Positions 51,587-61,384 are shown, numbered from the stretch's first letter. The stretch is DNA of 64,000 nt from Oscillospiraceae bacterium (GCA_017541275.1 JAFXZM010000020.1:49677-113676); one strand, 5' to 3'. A program made the numbers and translations. The notes: a model not told the origin generated them from the letters alone.

Positions 51587-53134
51587 TCATTCGTTCTCCT
51601 GTGCCGGTTCTGCCGGCTCTTCGGCGGCTGCCCTGTCAGGCGCTTTCTCCGGCGCCTGTGCATTCAGCCGGCCGTAATCCGTATTGAGATCGCGGATCTT
51701 TCCGGCGAGCTTTGCGGTATAATCGGCCTGCTTTGTCCGCCAGACCCAGTTTCCGCCGAGGGTCGAGGGCGTATTGATGCGGGCAGAGGGCGGCGCATCA
51801 AGGAAATCCTGCATCTGCGCGACGGCGATGCCGGCGATGCTGCCCCATGCCGCCCGCAGCATGGCACCGGGCAGCTTCTTCGGCTTTTTGACGCCGAGAT
51901 AGCGCATCGCATAGGCGTTTGTCTCCTTGCTGTTCAGCTTGACCCAGCCGCGCAGCGTCGGATTGTCGTGCGTGCCGGTATAGCAGACGCAGTTTGCGGT
52001 GTCATAATTATGCGGCAGATACGGATTATCCGCATCGCTGTCGAAGGCAAACTGCACGACCTTCATGCCGGGGAATCCGGTGCGCTTCAGCAGCCGGACG
52101 ACTGCCGGCGTAATATTTCCGAGGTCCTCTGCGATGACGTTCATTTGACCGAATTTTGATTTTGCGGCTTTCCAGAGCGCATAGTCCGGCCCCTTGCGCC
52201 ACTTGCCGTGCTCAGCGGTCTCTGCGCCGTAGGGGATCGCATAGTACCGCTCGAAGCCGCGGAAGTGGTCGATGCGCACGACGTCGTAGAGCTTCAGCGT
52301 GAAGTCCAGACGGTTCAGCCACCATGCATAGCCGTCCTTCGCCATGTTCTCCCAGTCCCAGAGCGGATTGCCCCAGAGCTGACCGGTCACGGCAAACGCA
52401 TCGGGCGGGCAGCCCGCAACGGCAACCGGCTTTTTTTCCTTGTCGAGCTGGAACAGCTCCGGCTGCGCCCAGACCTCGGCGCTGTCATAGGCCGCATAGA
52501 TCGGGATATCGCCGATGATGCGGATGCCCTTTCCGTTTGCGTATTTTTTCAGCGCATTCCACTGCGTAAAGAAGCAGAACTGCACAAAGCGGTAGAATTC
52601 GATCTCCTCAGCATACAGCTTTTTCGCGGCGGCAACTGCTCTGCGCTCATGCTGCGCGAGATCGGGCTCCCAGTCGCTCCACGGTCTGCCGTCGTGCGCG
52701 TCCTTCAGTGCCATGAACAGCGCATAGCTGTCGAGCCATGCCTTCTGTTCGGCGCAGAAGGTTTTATAGCCGGCCGGCTTCCGGCGCGAAAACCGCGCAT
52801 ATGCCTGCTTCAGTACGGGCATGACCTGCCGGTACAGCAGTGCATAGTCGATCGTGTCTCCCTGCGTATCCCACTGCATTCCTTCGATCGAATCGAGCCA
52901 GCCGCGGGCTGCGAGCCGGTCAAAGTCGATCAGATACGGATTGCCCGCAAAGCATGACGGCGACTGATAGGGCGAATCGCCGTAGCTGGTCGGGGTCAGC
53001 GGGAGCACCTGCCAGTAATGACAGCCCGCATCGCTCAGAAAATCAACAAATTTGTATGCTGCCTGTCCGAGCTTGCCGATGCCGTATTCCGACGGCAGTG
53101 CCGAGACCGGCAGCAGAATTCCGCTTTCCCGCAT
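51587..53134 (-). CDS. malQ: 4-alpha-glucanotransferase
   Basis: GH77 amylomaltase that disproportionates maltodextrins and feeds glycogen or maltose use in the cytoplasm. Substrate loop DSPYQSPSCFAGNPYLI near residue 55; catalytic Asp in VVRIDHFRGFERYY near 295; acid/base Glu in VIAEDLGNITP near 342; TGTHDNPTLRGW near 395. About 515 residues, normal. The ATG at 53134 has AGGAGG. An acidic Ala/Pro-rich tail of 25 residues is extra. Confidence 0.95.
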   Translation of the reverse strand: MRESGILLPVSALPSEYGIGKLGQAAYKFVDFLSDAGCHYWQVLPLTPTSYGDSPYQSPSCFAGNPYLIDFDRLAARGWLDSIEGMQWDTQGDTIDYALLYRQVMPVLKQAYARFSRRKPAGYKTFCAEQKAWLDSYALFMALKDAHDGRPWSDWEPDLAQHERRAVAAAKKLYAEEIEFYRFVQFCFFTQWNALKKYANGKGIRIIGDIPIYAAYDSAEVWAQPELFQLDKEKKPVAVAGCPPDAFAVTGQLWGNPLWDWENMAKDGYAWWLNRLDFTLKLYDVVRIDHFRGFERYYAIPYGAETAEHGKWRKGPDYALWKAAKSKFGQMNVIAEDLGNITPAVVRLLKRTGFPGMKVVQFAFDSDADNPYLPHNYDTANCVCYTGTHDNPTLRGWVKLNSKETNAYAMRYLGVKKPKKLPGAMLRAAWGSIAGIAVAQMQDFLDAPPSARINTPSTLGGNWVWRTKQADYTAKLAGKIRDLNTDYGRLNAQAPEKAPDRAAAEEPAEPAQENE

Positions 53135-53239
53135 AATTGCCTCCTGAAATGAAAAAATGTACACGGATAATCCCGCAAAAAGGACATATATTATGATTTG
53201 AAATGAAGTATGAAATGACGCTGTTTCGGAGTGATGCAC

Positions 53240-53635
53240 ATGACAAAGCATACAGGCGAATACATCGCCGCATTTTTATTCGGATTTTTTGCATACTGTC
53301 TGTTTGAAATTGCGCTGCGCGGACGCACGCACTGGACAATGGGTCTGCTCGGCGGCATCAGCCTTGCTTTGCTGTACAGCATGGAGCACCGGCTCGATGC
53401 GCCGCGCACAGTCAGGGCATTGCTCGGCGCACTGTTTGTCACCGCGGCGGAATTCACCGTCGGGGTATTTGATAATCTCATCATGGGCTGGCAGGTCTGG
53501 GATTATTCCGACCGCCCGTTCAATCTGCTGGGGCAGATCTGCCCGCTGTTCACGGTTGTATGGTTCGTGCTGTGCCTGTTCGGGCTGCATTTCTGCAAGC
53601 TCCTGCGCAGGCAGTATCAGCCGCGGAGCGACTGA
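53240..53635 (+). CDS. Four-helix membrane protein, CmpB-like family (131 aa)
   Basis: Four membrane helices. ALRGRTHWTMGLLGGISL near residue 30, EFTVGVFDNLIMGWQVWDYSD near 75 and FNLLGQICPLFTVVWFVL near 95 match the putative permease family often labelled ABC_trans_CmpB; transport has not been shown. I use the ATG at 53240, eight bases after GGAG. It overlaps the convergent esterase gene by 19 bp. Confidence 0.8.
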   Translation: MTKHTGEYIAAFLFGFFAYCLFEIALRGRTHWTMGLLGGISLALLYSMEHRLDAPRTVRALLGALFVTAAEFTVGVFDNLIMGWQVWDYSDRPFNLLGQICPLFTVVWFVLCLFGLHFCKLLRRQYQPRSD

Positions 53636-54648
53636 ATGAACTCAGTCAGCTCGCAGGCCATTTCGCACTGCTCCGGAATGCGCGGATGACCGGGCGTAGC
53701 CATTCCGGTGCGCGAAAAGCGGAACCGCAGCACGCGCGGGCTGTTCATGCGCTCACAGGCATCATCGAGAAGCTGCTCCCAGAAATCGTCGTGCATCAGC
53801 ACAGTCAGCAGCAGAATGAATGTCGCGTCCGGATATTTCCGCATCAGCTCGCCGAGAATGCCGCAGTAGGTCTCAAGCCAGCGCTCCCGCTGTTCGGGGG
53901 AGAGAAGCTGATCGCGCCCGTCGAAATGCTGATCGTTCTGCCCGATCGCGACGGTAACAAAATCGGGGATATACCGCGAAAAATCCCATTGCGTCATTGC
54001 ATCGCCGGGGAAATATGCGAGCTTGTCATAGGCAGTTTCCATGCCGTACCGGCCGTTGTCGAAATAGCCGGTGTTGTCAAAGAGGGCGATGCCGCCCTGC
54101 GCGACAAGGTGTACCTGTGCATTCAGCAGCCTTGCGGTCTGCATTGCATAGCTGTGCCATGCGTTGTCGTATTTCGAGTCATAGACCGGCGGGTCCAGGG
54201 CAGCGACCTTGTCCACCGCCTCGACAACAGAGCCGGCGGTCACGCTGTCGCCGTAGCATTCGAGCTTCAGTGCGGGAAGCGGCGGCAGCTCCGCAAGATC
54301 GGCGCCGTCTGCGAGTGAAATGCCGCAGAGCGTGAACGAATGGGTCGAATCCTGCCGCTTGAACAGCGTAAAGTGATGCAGTCCGTCCCCGCTGACCGGA
54401 ATCTCATAGCTCTGCGGGACACCGTTTTCCTCATTCAGCGCAAGCTGATGCTGCTTTCCGTCGATGAAGAACCCGAGCTGCAAGCCGTTATAGATGCGGT
54501 GATTGGCGATGCTGAGCACCAGCGTATCGCCGGTAAATGCGAACTGCACAAGCGAACCCGCCCAGTAAAACACCGGCGCATCCGGGTCGCTGAAATCAAT
54601 GCGCCCCATATATTGCAGGCGGGGGTCGGAGGGTCTGACGGTTTTCAT
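53617..54648 (-). CDS. CE2-like SGNH esterase (343 aa)
   Basis: An N-terminal beta-sandwich (residues 10-120, FYWAGSLVQFAFTGDTLVL) precedes an SGNH domain: nucleophile Ser in LECYGDSVTAGS near 135, Asn in AIGQNDQHF near 215, and catalytic His in GHPRIPEQ near 320. This two-domain plan matches CE2 acetyl-xylan esterases. No signal peptide is seen, so it may deacetylate imported oligosaccharides. The start is 1 bp after the TPR gene stop. Confidence 0.83.
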   Translation of the reverse strand: MKTVRPSDPRLQYMGRIDFSDPDAPVFYWAGSLVQFAFTGDTLVLSIANHRIYNGLQLGFFIDGKQHQLALNEENGVPQSYEIPVSGDGLHHFTLFKRQDSTHSFTLCGISLADGADLAELPPLPALKLECYGDSVTAGSVVEAVDKVAALDPPVYDSKYDNAWHSYAMQTARLLNAQVHLVAQGGIALFDNTGYFDNGRYGMETAYDKLAYFPGDAMTQWDFSRYIPDFVTVAIGQNDQHFDGRDQLLSPEQRERWLETYCGILGELMRKYPDATFILLLTVLMHDDFWEQLLDDACERMNSPRVLRFRFSRTGMATPGHPRIPEQCEMACELTEFIQSLRG

Positions 54649-54649
54649 C

Positions 54650-55696
54650 TCAGCTCTCACCCTTTTCCTTTGCTTCCTGCACCTTCCGGTCAACGGCGGC
54701 AAGCCGCTCCCTGAATTCCGGATTGTTTGTGAGGTCGAAGGCGACACGGGTGAACAGTCCCTCCAGCTCCGGCTTTCCGTATTCCTGTGCGGAATCCGCG
54801 AGCGTGACGGCCAGATTCACGAGATCGCTGTTCGGCGGCGGCTGAAGGCCGTATTTCCGGTAGACATCGAGGGTCTGGCCCTCAGTCGGCGGCGCGAACT
54901 TCTGCCCGTATGTTTTCATATGACGCATGACGTCCTGAAGCTCGATCTCCACGGGCTTGGAGCCGTAGAAGCGCAGGCTCTCGAAATAGAACACGGCGGC
55001 CTCATAGAAATCGCCGACATAATAGCAGTAGAAGCCCATATTCGCCAGCACACGCGCAATACGCTCTGCGGATGTGCAGAAGCGAAGCGTATCCTGATTG
55101 ACCGCGAGCAGCTTTTTGCCGTCGCGGCGCAGCTTGCAGAGCTCTGCCATTTCAAAGCGGACATCCGCGCTCACCGGATTGAACCGGATTGCCCGCTCCA
55201 GAGCTTGTTCCGCCTCATCGAGCTTTTTATTATCAAGCAGCACATAACCGTAGAGCTGCAAATAATGTGCAAAATCAAACGGAGCCCGGTCAAAATCCGT
55301 ATCATTCGGATAATAGAACCGGTACATATGGTATTCAAACGGATTGCGGAAGCTGAAGAGCCGCGGCTTTGCATCCTCATAATGTGCGGCAATCTTATCG
55401 GAAAGACCCGCAAGCAGCGTTTCTGCCTCCTGCATTTTGCCGTCGTTTACGAGCTTCAGCGCCTGTGCGAACACCTGATCCAGCCGTTTGCCGTTGAGGA
55501 AGGTCATCTCGGTGAATTCCGCGCGCTGCTCCTCCGGCATGATCGAATATGCCTTTTCCGCGATGGCCTCAAGCAGCTCCTCTGCATTTTCCTCGCGCCT
55601 GAGCTCCTGGGAAAGGCTGCTGAGATAGTTCATATCCTGCGGCAGATCGCCGGTCAGTCTTTCCTCGATCTGTTTCATCAGTTCCGTGACTGTCAT
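54650..55696 (-). CDS. TPR-repeat protein (348 aa)
   Basis: Mostly helical hairpins. Clear TPR units are YLQLYGYVLLDNKKLDEAEQ near residue 145 and LANMGFYCYYVGDFYEAAVFYFESL near 218. Protein-binding role likely, partner unknown. Cytoplasmic. Coupled to the CE2-like gene by a 1-bp gap. Confidence 0.8.
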   Translation of the reverse strand: MTVTELMKQIEERLTGDLPQDMNYLSSLSQELRREENAEELLEAIAEKAYSIMPEEQRAEFTEMTFLNGKRLDQVFAQALKLVNDGKMQEAETLLAGLSDKIAAHYEDAKPRLFSFRNPFEYHMYRFYYPNDTDFDRAPFDFAHYLQLYGYVLLDNKKLDEAEQALERAIRFNPVSADVRFEMAELCKLRRDGKKLLAVNQDTLRFCTSAERIARVLANMGFYCYYVGDFYEAAVFYFESLRFYGSKPVEIELQDVMRHMKTYGQKFAPPTEGQTLDVYRKYGLQPPPNSDLVNLAVTLADSAQEYGKPELEGLFTRVAFDLTNNPEFRERLAAVDRKVQEAKEKGES

Positions 55697-55793
55697 ATGT
55701 ATACCCTCACTTTTTTCATGTTTTTATGAGAAGATCGGCAGAGAGCTTCCGCCCTCTGCCGGTCATATCGGTTTGCCGGAGGCCGTACAGCGT

Positions 55794-56846
55794 TCACTGC
55801 ATCGGCGGACCGGACTGATTGTAATTCCCGAACTGATTGACGGGATTCTGCGCGGGCGGATACCCGCCGCCCGGCATTTGCGGATAGCCGCCGCCCGTAA
55901 ACGAAGCGGGACTGCTGCGCTTATGTGACAGGAAATCCATCACGCACGCGCCTGCGCCGGCTAAGAAGAACAGCAGACACAGGAAAAATCCCCATTTGGT
56001 ATGCGATTTCAGGTAGTCGCCGTAGGAGGCGAACATATTGAGCTTGGTGCATGAGATAAATGCAATCCTTCCGATCAGCAGGAAGGCCGCACCGCCTGCA
56101 CCGAGTCCGGCACAGACATGGCTCATTTTGTTTGGCTTTTTCTCAAAGACAAAGAGCATCGCGACCGCAGCGCCGCCGCAGAGGAACGAGAGCAGCATCC
56201 AGATATTGATTCCGTTTCCGAAATCGGCTTGGTCCATGGAAACATCGGAGGTATCGCTGCCGGTGCTTTCTGCGAGGCCCTTCTTGAAGCCTTCCTCGAA
56301 TCCCTCATCGAACTCATCCTTCATGGAGTCCGGAATGCCGTAGATCTTGCGGGCATCGAGCTTGCCGAACATGATGCTGAAGCCGTTGTAGGGACCCCAG
56401 CCGAAGCCGTCGCTGTTGAGAAACTTTGCGGCCTCCTCCATCTCATCCGCATCCTCAGCGCTCATACCGCCCATCAGGCCGCCGAGCGCTGCGAGCTTAT
56501 TCAGGTCGCAGGATACGGTGACGAACGGGAAGCAGAATGCGACCAGTGCGAGCAGGAGCGCGATTTTGGCGATCAGACGAAACGGCAGACGGCCGCCCGC
56601 AGCGCCCGAAAGGTCTCCGCTGAGGCCGGAGGAAACAGAGGCGGGAGCAGGCTGTACATAGGCCTGCTGCTGCCCGTAGGATGTTTGCTGCTGTCCGTAA
56701 GATGTTTGCTGCTGTCCGTAGGATGTTTGCTGCCCGAAGGTCTGCTGCGGTGCGGCGGGAGCCGGCGCAGCAGCCAGAGGCGCTCCGCAGACCGGACAGA
56801 CCGCAGAGCCGTCCGGAACCTGCTGACCGCAGAATTTACAGAACAT
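55794..56846 (-). CDS. Zinc-ribbon membrane protein with SYGQQ-rich linker (350 aa)
   Basis: A zinc ribbon (CKFCG, CPVCG) at residues 3-21. The linker to about 60 has three near-identical YGQQQTS units, then Ala/Pro-rich sequence. Four membrane helices follow (about 87-108, 210-230, 242-265, 280-305), with an acidic exterior loop of about 90 residues in between. The tail is Gly/Pro/Tyr-rich and repetitive (GGGYPQMPGGGYPP). The linker resembles low-complexity regions of FUS-type proteins. Paralogue of 56897-58069. Function unknown. Confidence 0.75.
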   Translation of the reverse strand: MFCKFCGQQVPDGSAVCPVCGAPLAAAPAPAAPQQTFGQQTSYGQQQTSYGQQQTSYGQQQAYVQPAPASVSSGLSGDLSGAAGGRLPFRLIAKIALLLALVAFCFPFVTVSCDLNKLAALGGLMGGMSAEDADEMEEAAKFLNSDGFGWGPYNGFSIMFGKLDARKIYGIPDSMKDEFDEGFEEGFKKGLAESTGSDTSDVSMDQADFGNGINIWMLLSFLCGGAAVAMLFVFEKKPNKMSHVCAGLGAGGAAFLLIGRIAFISCTKLNMFASYGDYLKSHTKWGFFLCLLFFLAGAGACVMDFLSHKRSSPASFTGGGYPQMPGGGYPPAQNPVNQFGNYNQSGPPMQ

Positions 56847-56896
56847 AAGGCGAACACCTCCTGTTTTTCAAATGTGAATCAGTGTCAGTGCGCAGC

Positions 56897-58069
56897 TCAG
56901 TACGGATTTTGCGTCTGCTTTTTGGAATTCGCGAATTCCAGGAAGCACGCAGCCGCACCGGCGGCAAACAGGATGATACACAGGATCATGCCGATCTTGG
57001 TATTGATCTTCAGCATATCTGACATGCTGCCCATGCCGTAGCTGCTGAGCTCTCCCGTATCCATACTGTCCAGTTCATCAAATCCGTAGAAGGATTTGAA
57101 CGTGAGGCGGCTGACTGCGACCAGAACTGCCGCTGCAACACTCAGCACTGCACCGCCGATTTCCAGCTTCTTGCCCTTGATGAACATAATGCCGAAAGCG
57201 AGAACGCCGCAGCCGAAGGCACCCCAGAGCCAGTAGTTCTTTTTCTCGGAGGCAGCCTTCTCCTCTTCTTCCGCTTCGGAAACAGACGAGGAGCTGTCGT
57301 CTTCATCATCATCATACCAGTCCCAGTCGTCATCATCCTCATCGTCATCGCCGAACATGCTGCTCATGCCGCCGCTCAGATCAGAGGTCGGATCATTGTA
57401 GTCCATATTGCCGAGCATCATGTCGAAGCCGGAGAACTTGCCGATCTCCTGCTCGCCGCCCATGCTGCCCATGGAGCAGGAAACGGAAACGAACGGAAGG
57501 AAGAAGCAGAGCAGTGCCAGAACGATCACGACCTTGGCGATCATCCGGAACGGCAGTGTCTTCACGCCGGGGGCACTCAGCTTGCCGGCCGCCGATGAAG
57601 TGCCGTAGGCAGGCTGCTGACCGAATGCACTTTGCTGATAGCCGTCCTGCTGGGGCTGAGCCGGAGCAGGCTGACCGTATGACGGCTGCTGACCGAAAGT
57701 CGGCTGCTGGCCGTAAGACGGCTGCTGACCGAATGCATTTTGCTGATAGCCGCCCTGCTGGGGCTGAGCCGGAGCGGACTGACCGAAAGTCGGCTGCTGA
57801 CCGAAAGTCGGCTGCTGACCGTATGACGGCTGCTGACCGAATGCATTTTGCTGATAGCCGCCCTGCTGGGGCTGAGCCGGAGCGGGCTGACCGTATGACG
57901 GCTGCTGACCGTATGACGGCTGCTGGGCGGGAGCAGGGCTCTGCATCGGATCGGGGAGCGGAGCCATCTCCGGAGCGGCCGGAGCCTGCGGCTGTGCAGC
58001 GGCAGCGCCGCACATCGGACAGTTCATGGCGCCGTCCGGCACCTGTGAACCGCAATTTTTGCAAAACAT
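56897..58069 (-). CDS. Zinc-ribbon membrane protein with long Q/Y/G/P repeat linker (390 aa)
   Basis: Zinc ribbon (CKNCG, CPMCG) at residues 3-21. A linker of about 130 residues consists of AFGQQPSYGQQPTFGQ and APAQPQQGGYQQN units, encoded by 108-bp tandem repeats. Four membrane helices follow, with an acidic loop (GDDDEDDDDWDWYDDDED) of unusual charge. The ATG at 58069 has GGAGG. It lies 50 bp upstream of its paralogue. Not recognised as a known family. Confidence 0.75.
   Translation of the reverse strand: MFCKNCGSQVPDGAMNCPMCGAAAAQPQAPAAPEMAPLPDPMQSPAPAQQPSYGQQPSYGQPAPAQPQQGGYQQNAFGQQPSYGQQPTFGQQPTFGQSAPAQPQQGGYQQNAFGQQPSYGQQPTFGQQPSYGQPAPAQPQQDGYQQSAFGQQPAYGTSSAAGKLSAPGVKTLPFRMIAKVVIVLALLCFFLPFVSVSCSMGSMGGEQEIGKFSGFDMMLGNMDYNDPTSDLSGGMSSMFGDDDEDDDDWDWYDDDEDDSSSSVSEAEEEEKAASEKKNYWLWGAFGCGVLAFGIMFIKGKKLEIGGAVLSVAAAVLVAVSRLTFKSFYGFDELDSMDTGELSSYGMGSMSDMLKINTKIGMILCIILFAAGAAACFLEFANSKKQTQNPY
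57600..57925. repeat. 108-bp in-frame tandem repeat
   Basis: Three units start near 57641, 57749 and 57857, each 36 codons. They encode the QQPSYGQ / AQPQQGG linker of the zinc-ribbon membrane protein. Unit number is likely to vary between strains. Confidence 0.85.
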
Positions 58070-58168
58070 AAAAATGCGCCTCCTTTTTTGATTAAAATGC
58101 AGTAGATTGAAGATTGATGTATGAATCAGCCGGTACACACAAAGCCGGCGGGATTCCGGGAAAAGTGA

Positions 58169-59953
58169 TTATTCAGCGTCAGATTCCGGTTCTGCGGTCT
58201 GAATGCCGAGAATTTCGAGGCTGGCCTTGTCAACGGGCGACGGGCAGCCGCTCATGAGCTCGCGGGCATTCTGCACCTTCGGGAATGCGACCACATCTCT
58301 GAGCGATTCGGCCTCTGCGAGCGTCATGGTCAGTCTGTCGAGGCCGATGCCGAGGCCGCCGTGAGGCGGTGCGCCGTACTGATACGCCTGCACGAGGAAG
58401 CCGAATTTTGCTTCGATCTCCTCATCCGTCAGGCCGAGCGACTCAAACATTTTCTGCTGAAGCTCATAGTCGGTGATGCGCATGGAGCCGGAGCAGAGCT
58501 CGGTGCCGTTCAGCACAAGGTCATAGGCCTTTGCAAAGACCTTTTCAGGCGCGGTATCGAGATATTGCAGGCATTCGTCCATCGGCATTGTGAACGGATG
58601 ATGCATCGCGAGCCATTCGCCTGTTTCCTCGTCCTTTTCAAAGAACGGGAACTGCGTGATCCACAGGAAATTGAACTCGCCCTGCGGGATGAGATCGAGC
58701 TTTCTCGCGAGCTGGTTTCTCAGTGCGCCGAGCACCGGCAGCGTGACGGCTGTTCTGTCCGCGATGATGAGCACGACATCGCCCTGCTCCGCACCTGCGG
58801 CATCGAGAATTGCCTTCAGCTCGCCTTCCTTCAGGAATTTGCCGAAGGAGCATGCCGGCTCCGCATCGACCCAGCGGATGAATGCGAGACCCTTTGCACC
58901 GATGCCTCTGACGGTCTCGGTCAGCTTGTCGATCTCCTTGCGGGTGAGAATCTTCGCGGCATCCTTTGCGGTGATGCAGCGGACGGTGCCGCCCGCTTCG
59001 AGCGCATTCGCAAAGACCGGAAACTCAACATGCTTCACGGTCTCGGAGAGGTCGGTCAGCTCCATGCCGAAGCGCAGGTCGGGCTTATCCGAGCCAAAGC
59101 GGTTCATCGCCTCGGTATAGGTCAGTCTGGGCAGCGGCGTTTTGAGCTCTCTGTGCATGACGTCTTTGAACAGCCGGATGAGGAAGCCCTCGGTCAGATC
59201 AAGGATATCGTCCACATCGACGAAGCTCATTTCGAGGTCGATCTGTGTGAATTCCGGCTGACGGTCCGCTCTGAGGTCCTCGTCGCGGAAGCAGCGTGCG
59301 AGCTGAATATAGCGGTCATAGCCGGCGACCATGAGAAGCTGCTTGTAAATCTGCGGGGACTGCGGCAGCGCATAGAATTCGCCGTGATGCACGCGGGACG
59401 GAACGAGATAGTCTCTTGCGCCCTCCGGCGTGGATTTCATCATCATCGGGGTCTCAATTTCAAGGAAGCCGTTTTCATAGAAATACTGTCTTGCACACTG
59501 TGCGATCCTGTGCCGCAGAATGAGATTCTGCTGCAAGGGTGCTCTGCGCAGGTCGAGATAGCGGTATTTCAGGCGCAGCTCCTCATTGACCTTGGTCTGC
59601 GCGGTGATCTCAAACGGCGGTGTTTTCGCCTTGGAGAGAATGCGCAGCTCTGTGACATAGATTTCGACATGACCCGTTGCGATTTTGTCGGTCTTGCTCT
59701 CGCGCTCTCTGACCTCGCCCTTTGCGAGCAGCACATATTCGCTCTTGCAGGACGCTGCCTTTTCAAAGAGTGCGCGGTCGGTCGTGTCGTCAAAGGTAAG
59801 CTGCACGACGCCCGTGCGGTCGCGGAGCACGATGAAGATGATGCCGCCCTTATCGCGGATCGTATCGACAAAGCCGCCGACGGTCACGGTCTTTCCGGCT
59901 TCGAGCACCTCGCCGCAGTAGCAGGTGCGCTTCATGCCTTGCATATTGTCCAT
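58169..59953 (-). CDS. aspS: Aspartyl-tRNA synthetase
   Basis: Class IIb enzyme that charges tRNA-Asp. N-terminal OB fold (TVGGFVDTIRDKGGIIFIVL); motif 2 ARCFRDEDLRADRQPEFTQ near residue 215; the bacterial GAD insertion (about 300-410); motif 3 GLGIGLDRLTM near 545. 594 residues is standard for the bacterial type. The GHAGHP-type motifs of AsnRS are absent. Single gene, convergent with nothing. Confidence 0.96.
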   Translation of the reverse strand: MDNMQGMKRTCYCGEVLEAGKTVTVGGFVDTIRDKGGIIFIVLRDRTGVVQLTFDDTTDRALFEKAASCKSEYVLLAKGEVRERESKTDKIATGHVEIYVTELRILSKAKTPPFEITAQTKVNEELRLKYRYLDLRRAPLQQNLILRHRIAQCARQYFYENGFLEIETPMMMKSTPEGARDYLVPSRVHHGEFYALPQSPQIYKQLLMVAGYDRYIQLARCFRDEDLRADRQPEFTQIDLEMSFVDVDDILDLTEGFLIRLFKDVMHRELKTPLPRLTYTEAMNRFGSDKPDLRFGMELTDLSETVKHVEFPVFANALEAGGTVRCITAKDAAKILTRKEIDKLTETVRGIGAKGLAFIRWVDAEPACSFGKFLKEGELKAILDAAGAEQGDVVLIIADRTAVTLPVLGALRNQLARKLDLIPQGEFNFLWITQFPFFEKDEETGEWLAMHHPFTMPMDECLQYLDTAPEKVFAKAYDLVLNGTELCSGSMRITDYELQQKMFESLGLTDEEIEAKFGFLVQAYQYGAPPHGGLGIGLDRLTMTLAEAESLRDVVAFPKVQNARELMSGCPSPVDKASLEILGIQTAEPESDAE

Positions 59954-60018
59954 TGGTTTCCAGACTCCTTCAAATAAAGTATAATATGTATCTCACCGTT
60001 TGGTGATGCATGCGGTTT

Positions 60019-60774
60019 TTACGGCAGGACCGTGACCTCTCCGGACGGTACTGTCACGGTCTCCTCCGCGGGTATCAGCTCTGTCTGCACGGAGGTCGCT
60101 GCGGTTTCATCGGCCGGCGCAGTCAGCTCGGTAAGCGTATCGGTCAGGGAGGATTCCGGTGCTTCGGGGCGGGTATTATTACTGTCCTCGGATTCGACCA
60201 AGAGAGACAGCATTGCCACAAGCCCGCCGATGCCGCAAATGACCAGACCCATATCCCAGGGCTTCTGATTCTTTTTATCATCATGCGGAAACAGGCTTTC
60301 CGGCGCAGAGGCTGTGAGAAACACGGCTCCCATCAGGGTCATGACACATCCGAAGGCAATGCCGCTCCCGATACCGGCGAAATACGTGAATCCCATTGTC
60401 AGCAGAAATTCGCCGAAAATCAGCCATATTTCCAGCGCGCCGATCCAGTTTTCACGCTTATTTTCCTGTTCCTTCAGGTACTTCTTTTCTGTCTCCTCCT
60501 GCTGCCTCTGCTTCTCGGCACGCTGCTTTTCGCGGCGTTTTCTCCGCCGTTCCAGAATTTCCTCATCATCCGGCAGATCATCATATTCGTCATAATCGTA
60601 AGATGTCAGCGATCTGCGCCGCGGCCGTTCGCCGCGGTGAATGATCTCCACGCGCCTCACATCGTCCTGCAAGGCAAGCTGTGAATTGCAGTGCGGACAA
60701 AGGGCGGTATTCCTGCCGGGCAGAAACCTGACATTCGCACCGCATTTCGGACACTCCATACATGTGATCTTCAT
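60019..60774 (-). CDS. Zinc-ribbon protein with coiled coil and membrane helices (251 aa)
   Basis: N-terminal ribbon CPKCGANVRF and CPHCNSQL. A charged helix (about 65-100, EEILERRRKRREKQRAEKQ) leads to three membrane segments (about 115-135, 138-158, 178-198) and a Thr/Glu-rich exterior tail. The ATG at 60774 has AAGGAGG. Same general plan as 4574 and 55794. Function unknown. Confidence 0.72.
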   Translation of the reverse strand: MKITCMECPKCGANVRFLPGRNTALCPHCNSQLALQDDVRRVEIIHRGERPRRRSLTSYDYDEYDDLPDDEEILERRRKRREKQRAEKQRQQEETEKKYLKEQENKRENWIGALEIWLIFGEFLLTMGFTYFAGIGSGIAFGCVMTLMGAVFLTASAPESLFPHDDKKNQKPWDMGLVICGIGGLVAMLSLLVESEDSNNTRPEAPESSLTDTLTELTAPADETAATSVQTELIPAEETVTVPSGEVTVLP

Positions 60775-60844
60775 ATCTGCCCCTCCTTTTTCCGTCATGT
60801 TTCTGTTTTTCGCTGCCGCTTGGGGTATGATGCATTCCGCGTGC

Positions 60845-61384
60845 TCATCTTCTCCTGCCGAGAATTTTCCGGACGAACACACGTTCATAGAACCAGTGCA
60901 TCCTTGAAAGCAGCCTGTCATACAGGATGAACAGCAGATTGCCCGACACAATCAAAATGACATACATCGCCGGAGCGGTATCCTCAAAGGTCGGCAGACC
61001 GAGAATATAGACCGTCAGCCAGTAATCCAGCACAATAAAAATATTGAACAAAGCCTGCTTGACGGCAAACCGCAGGAGCTTCAGGGGGACTTTTTCGAGA
61101 TACATCCGCAGAATGGGGTAATAGCCGAAGAACAGCACGAACATCAGTGCTGCCTCCTTGTCGAAGGTCACGATGAGAGAGAGTAGGCTTACGGCAACAT
61201 AAGTCAGCCACGCCCAGCTCACGGAAACCTCCTCGACCAGAATCAGCATCAGCATTCCCGCACCCATGGGAGCGGCGATATACAGCGCCGGAAGTACGCC
61301 GGTCAGGAACATGACCGTCACACAGAGCGCAGCGACAATGCCGCCGAGCGCCACGCGGCTGCTTTTGGACTGCATGCGCGTCAT
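60845..61384 (-). CDS. Conserved-type membrane protein (179 aa)
   Basis: Five to six helices: VALGGIVAALCVTVMFLTG, YIAAPMGAGMLMLILVEEV, LTYVAVSLLSLIVTF, KEAALMFVLFFGYYPILRM, and two more. The DKEAALMFVLFFGYYPI segment recalls a clostridial family of unknown function with ECF-component-like topology. It has a consensus promoter and a leader of about 125 nt. Confidence 0.7.
   Translation of the reverse strand: MTRMQSKSSRVALGGIVAALCVTVMFLTGVLPALYIAAPMGAGMLMLILVEEVSVSWAWLTYVAVSLLSLIVTFDKEAALMFVLFFGYYPILRMYLEKVPLKLLRFAVKQALFNIFIVLDYWLTVYILGLPTFEDTAPAMYVILIVSGNLLFILYDRLLSRMHWFYERVFVRKILGRRR

Noticed and set aside
57600-57925. CRISPR array
   Set aside because: Repeats are in-frame coding units of 108 bp with no unique spacers; the RCC1 repeats at 1920-2720 are also coding.
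58361-59977. 538-codon plus-strand frame across aspS
   Set aside because: Shadow of aspartyl-tRNA synthetase; no ribosome site or domain.
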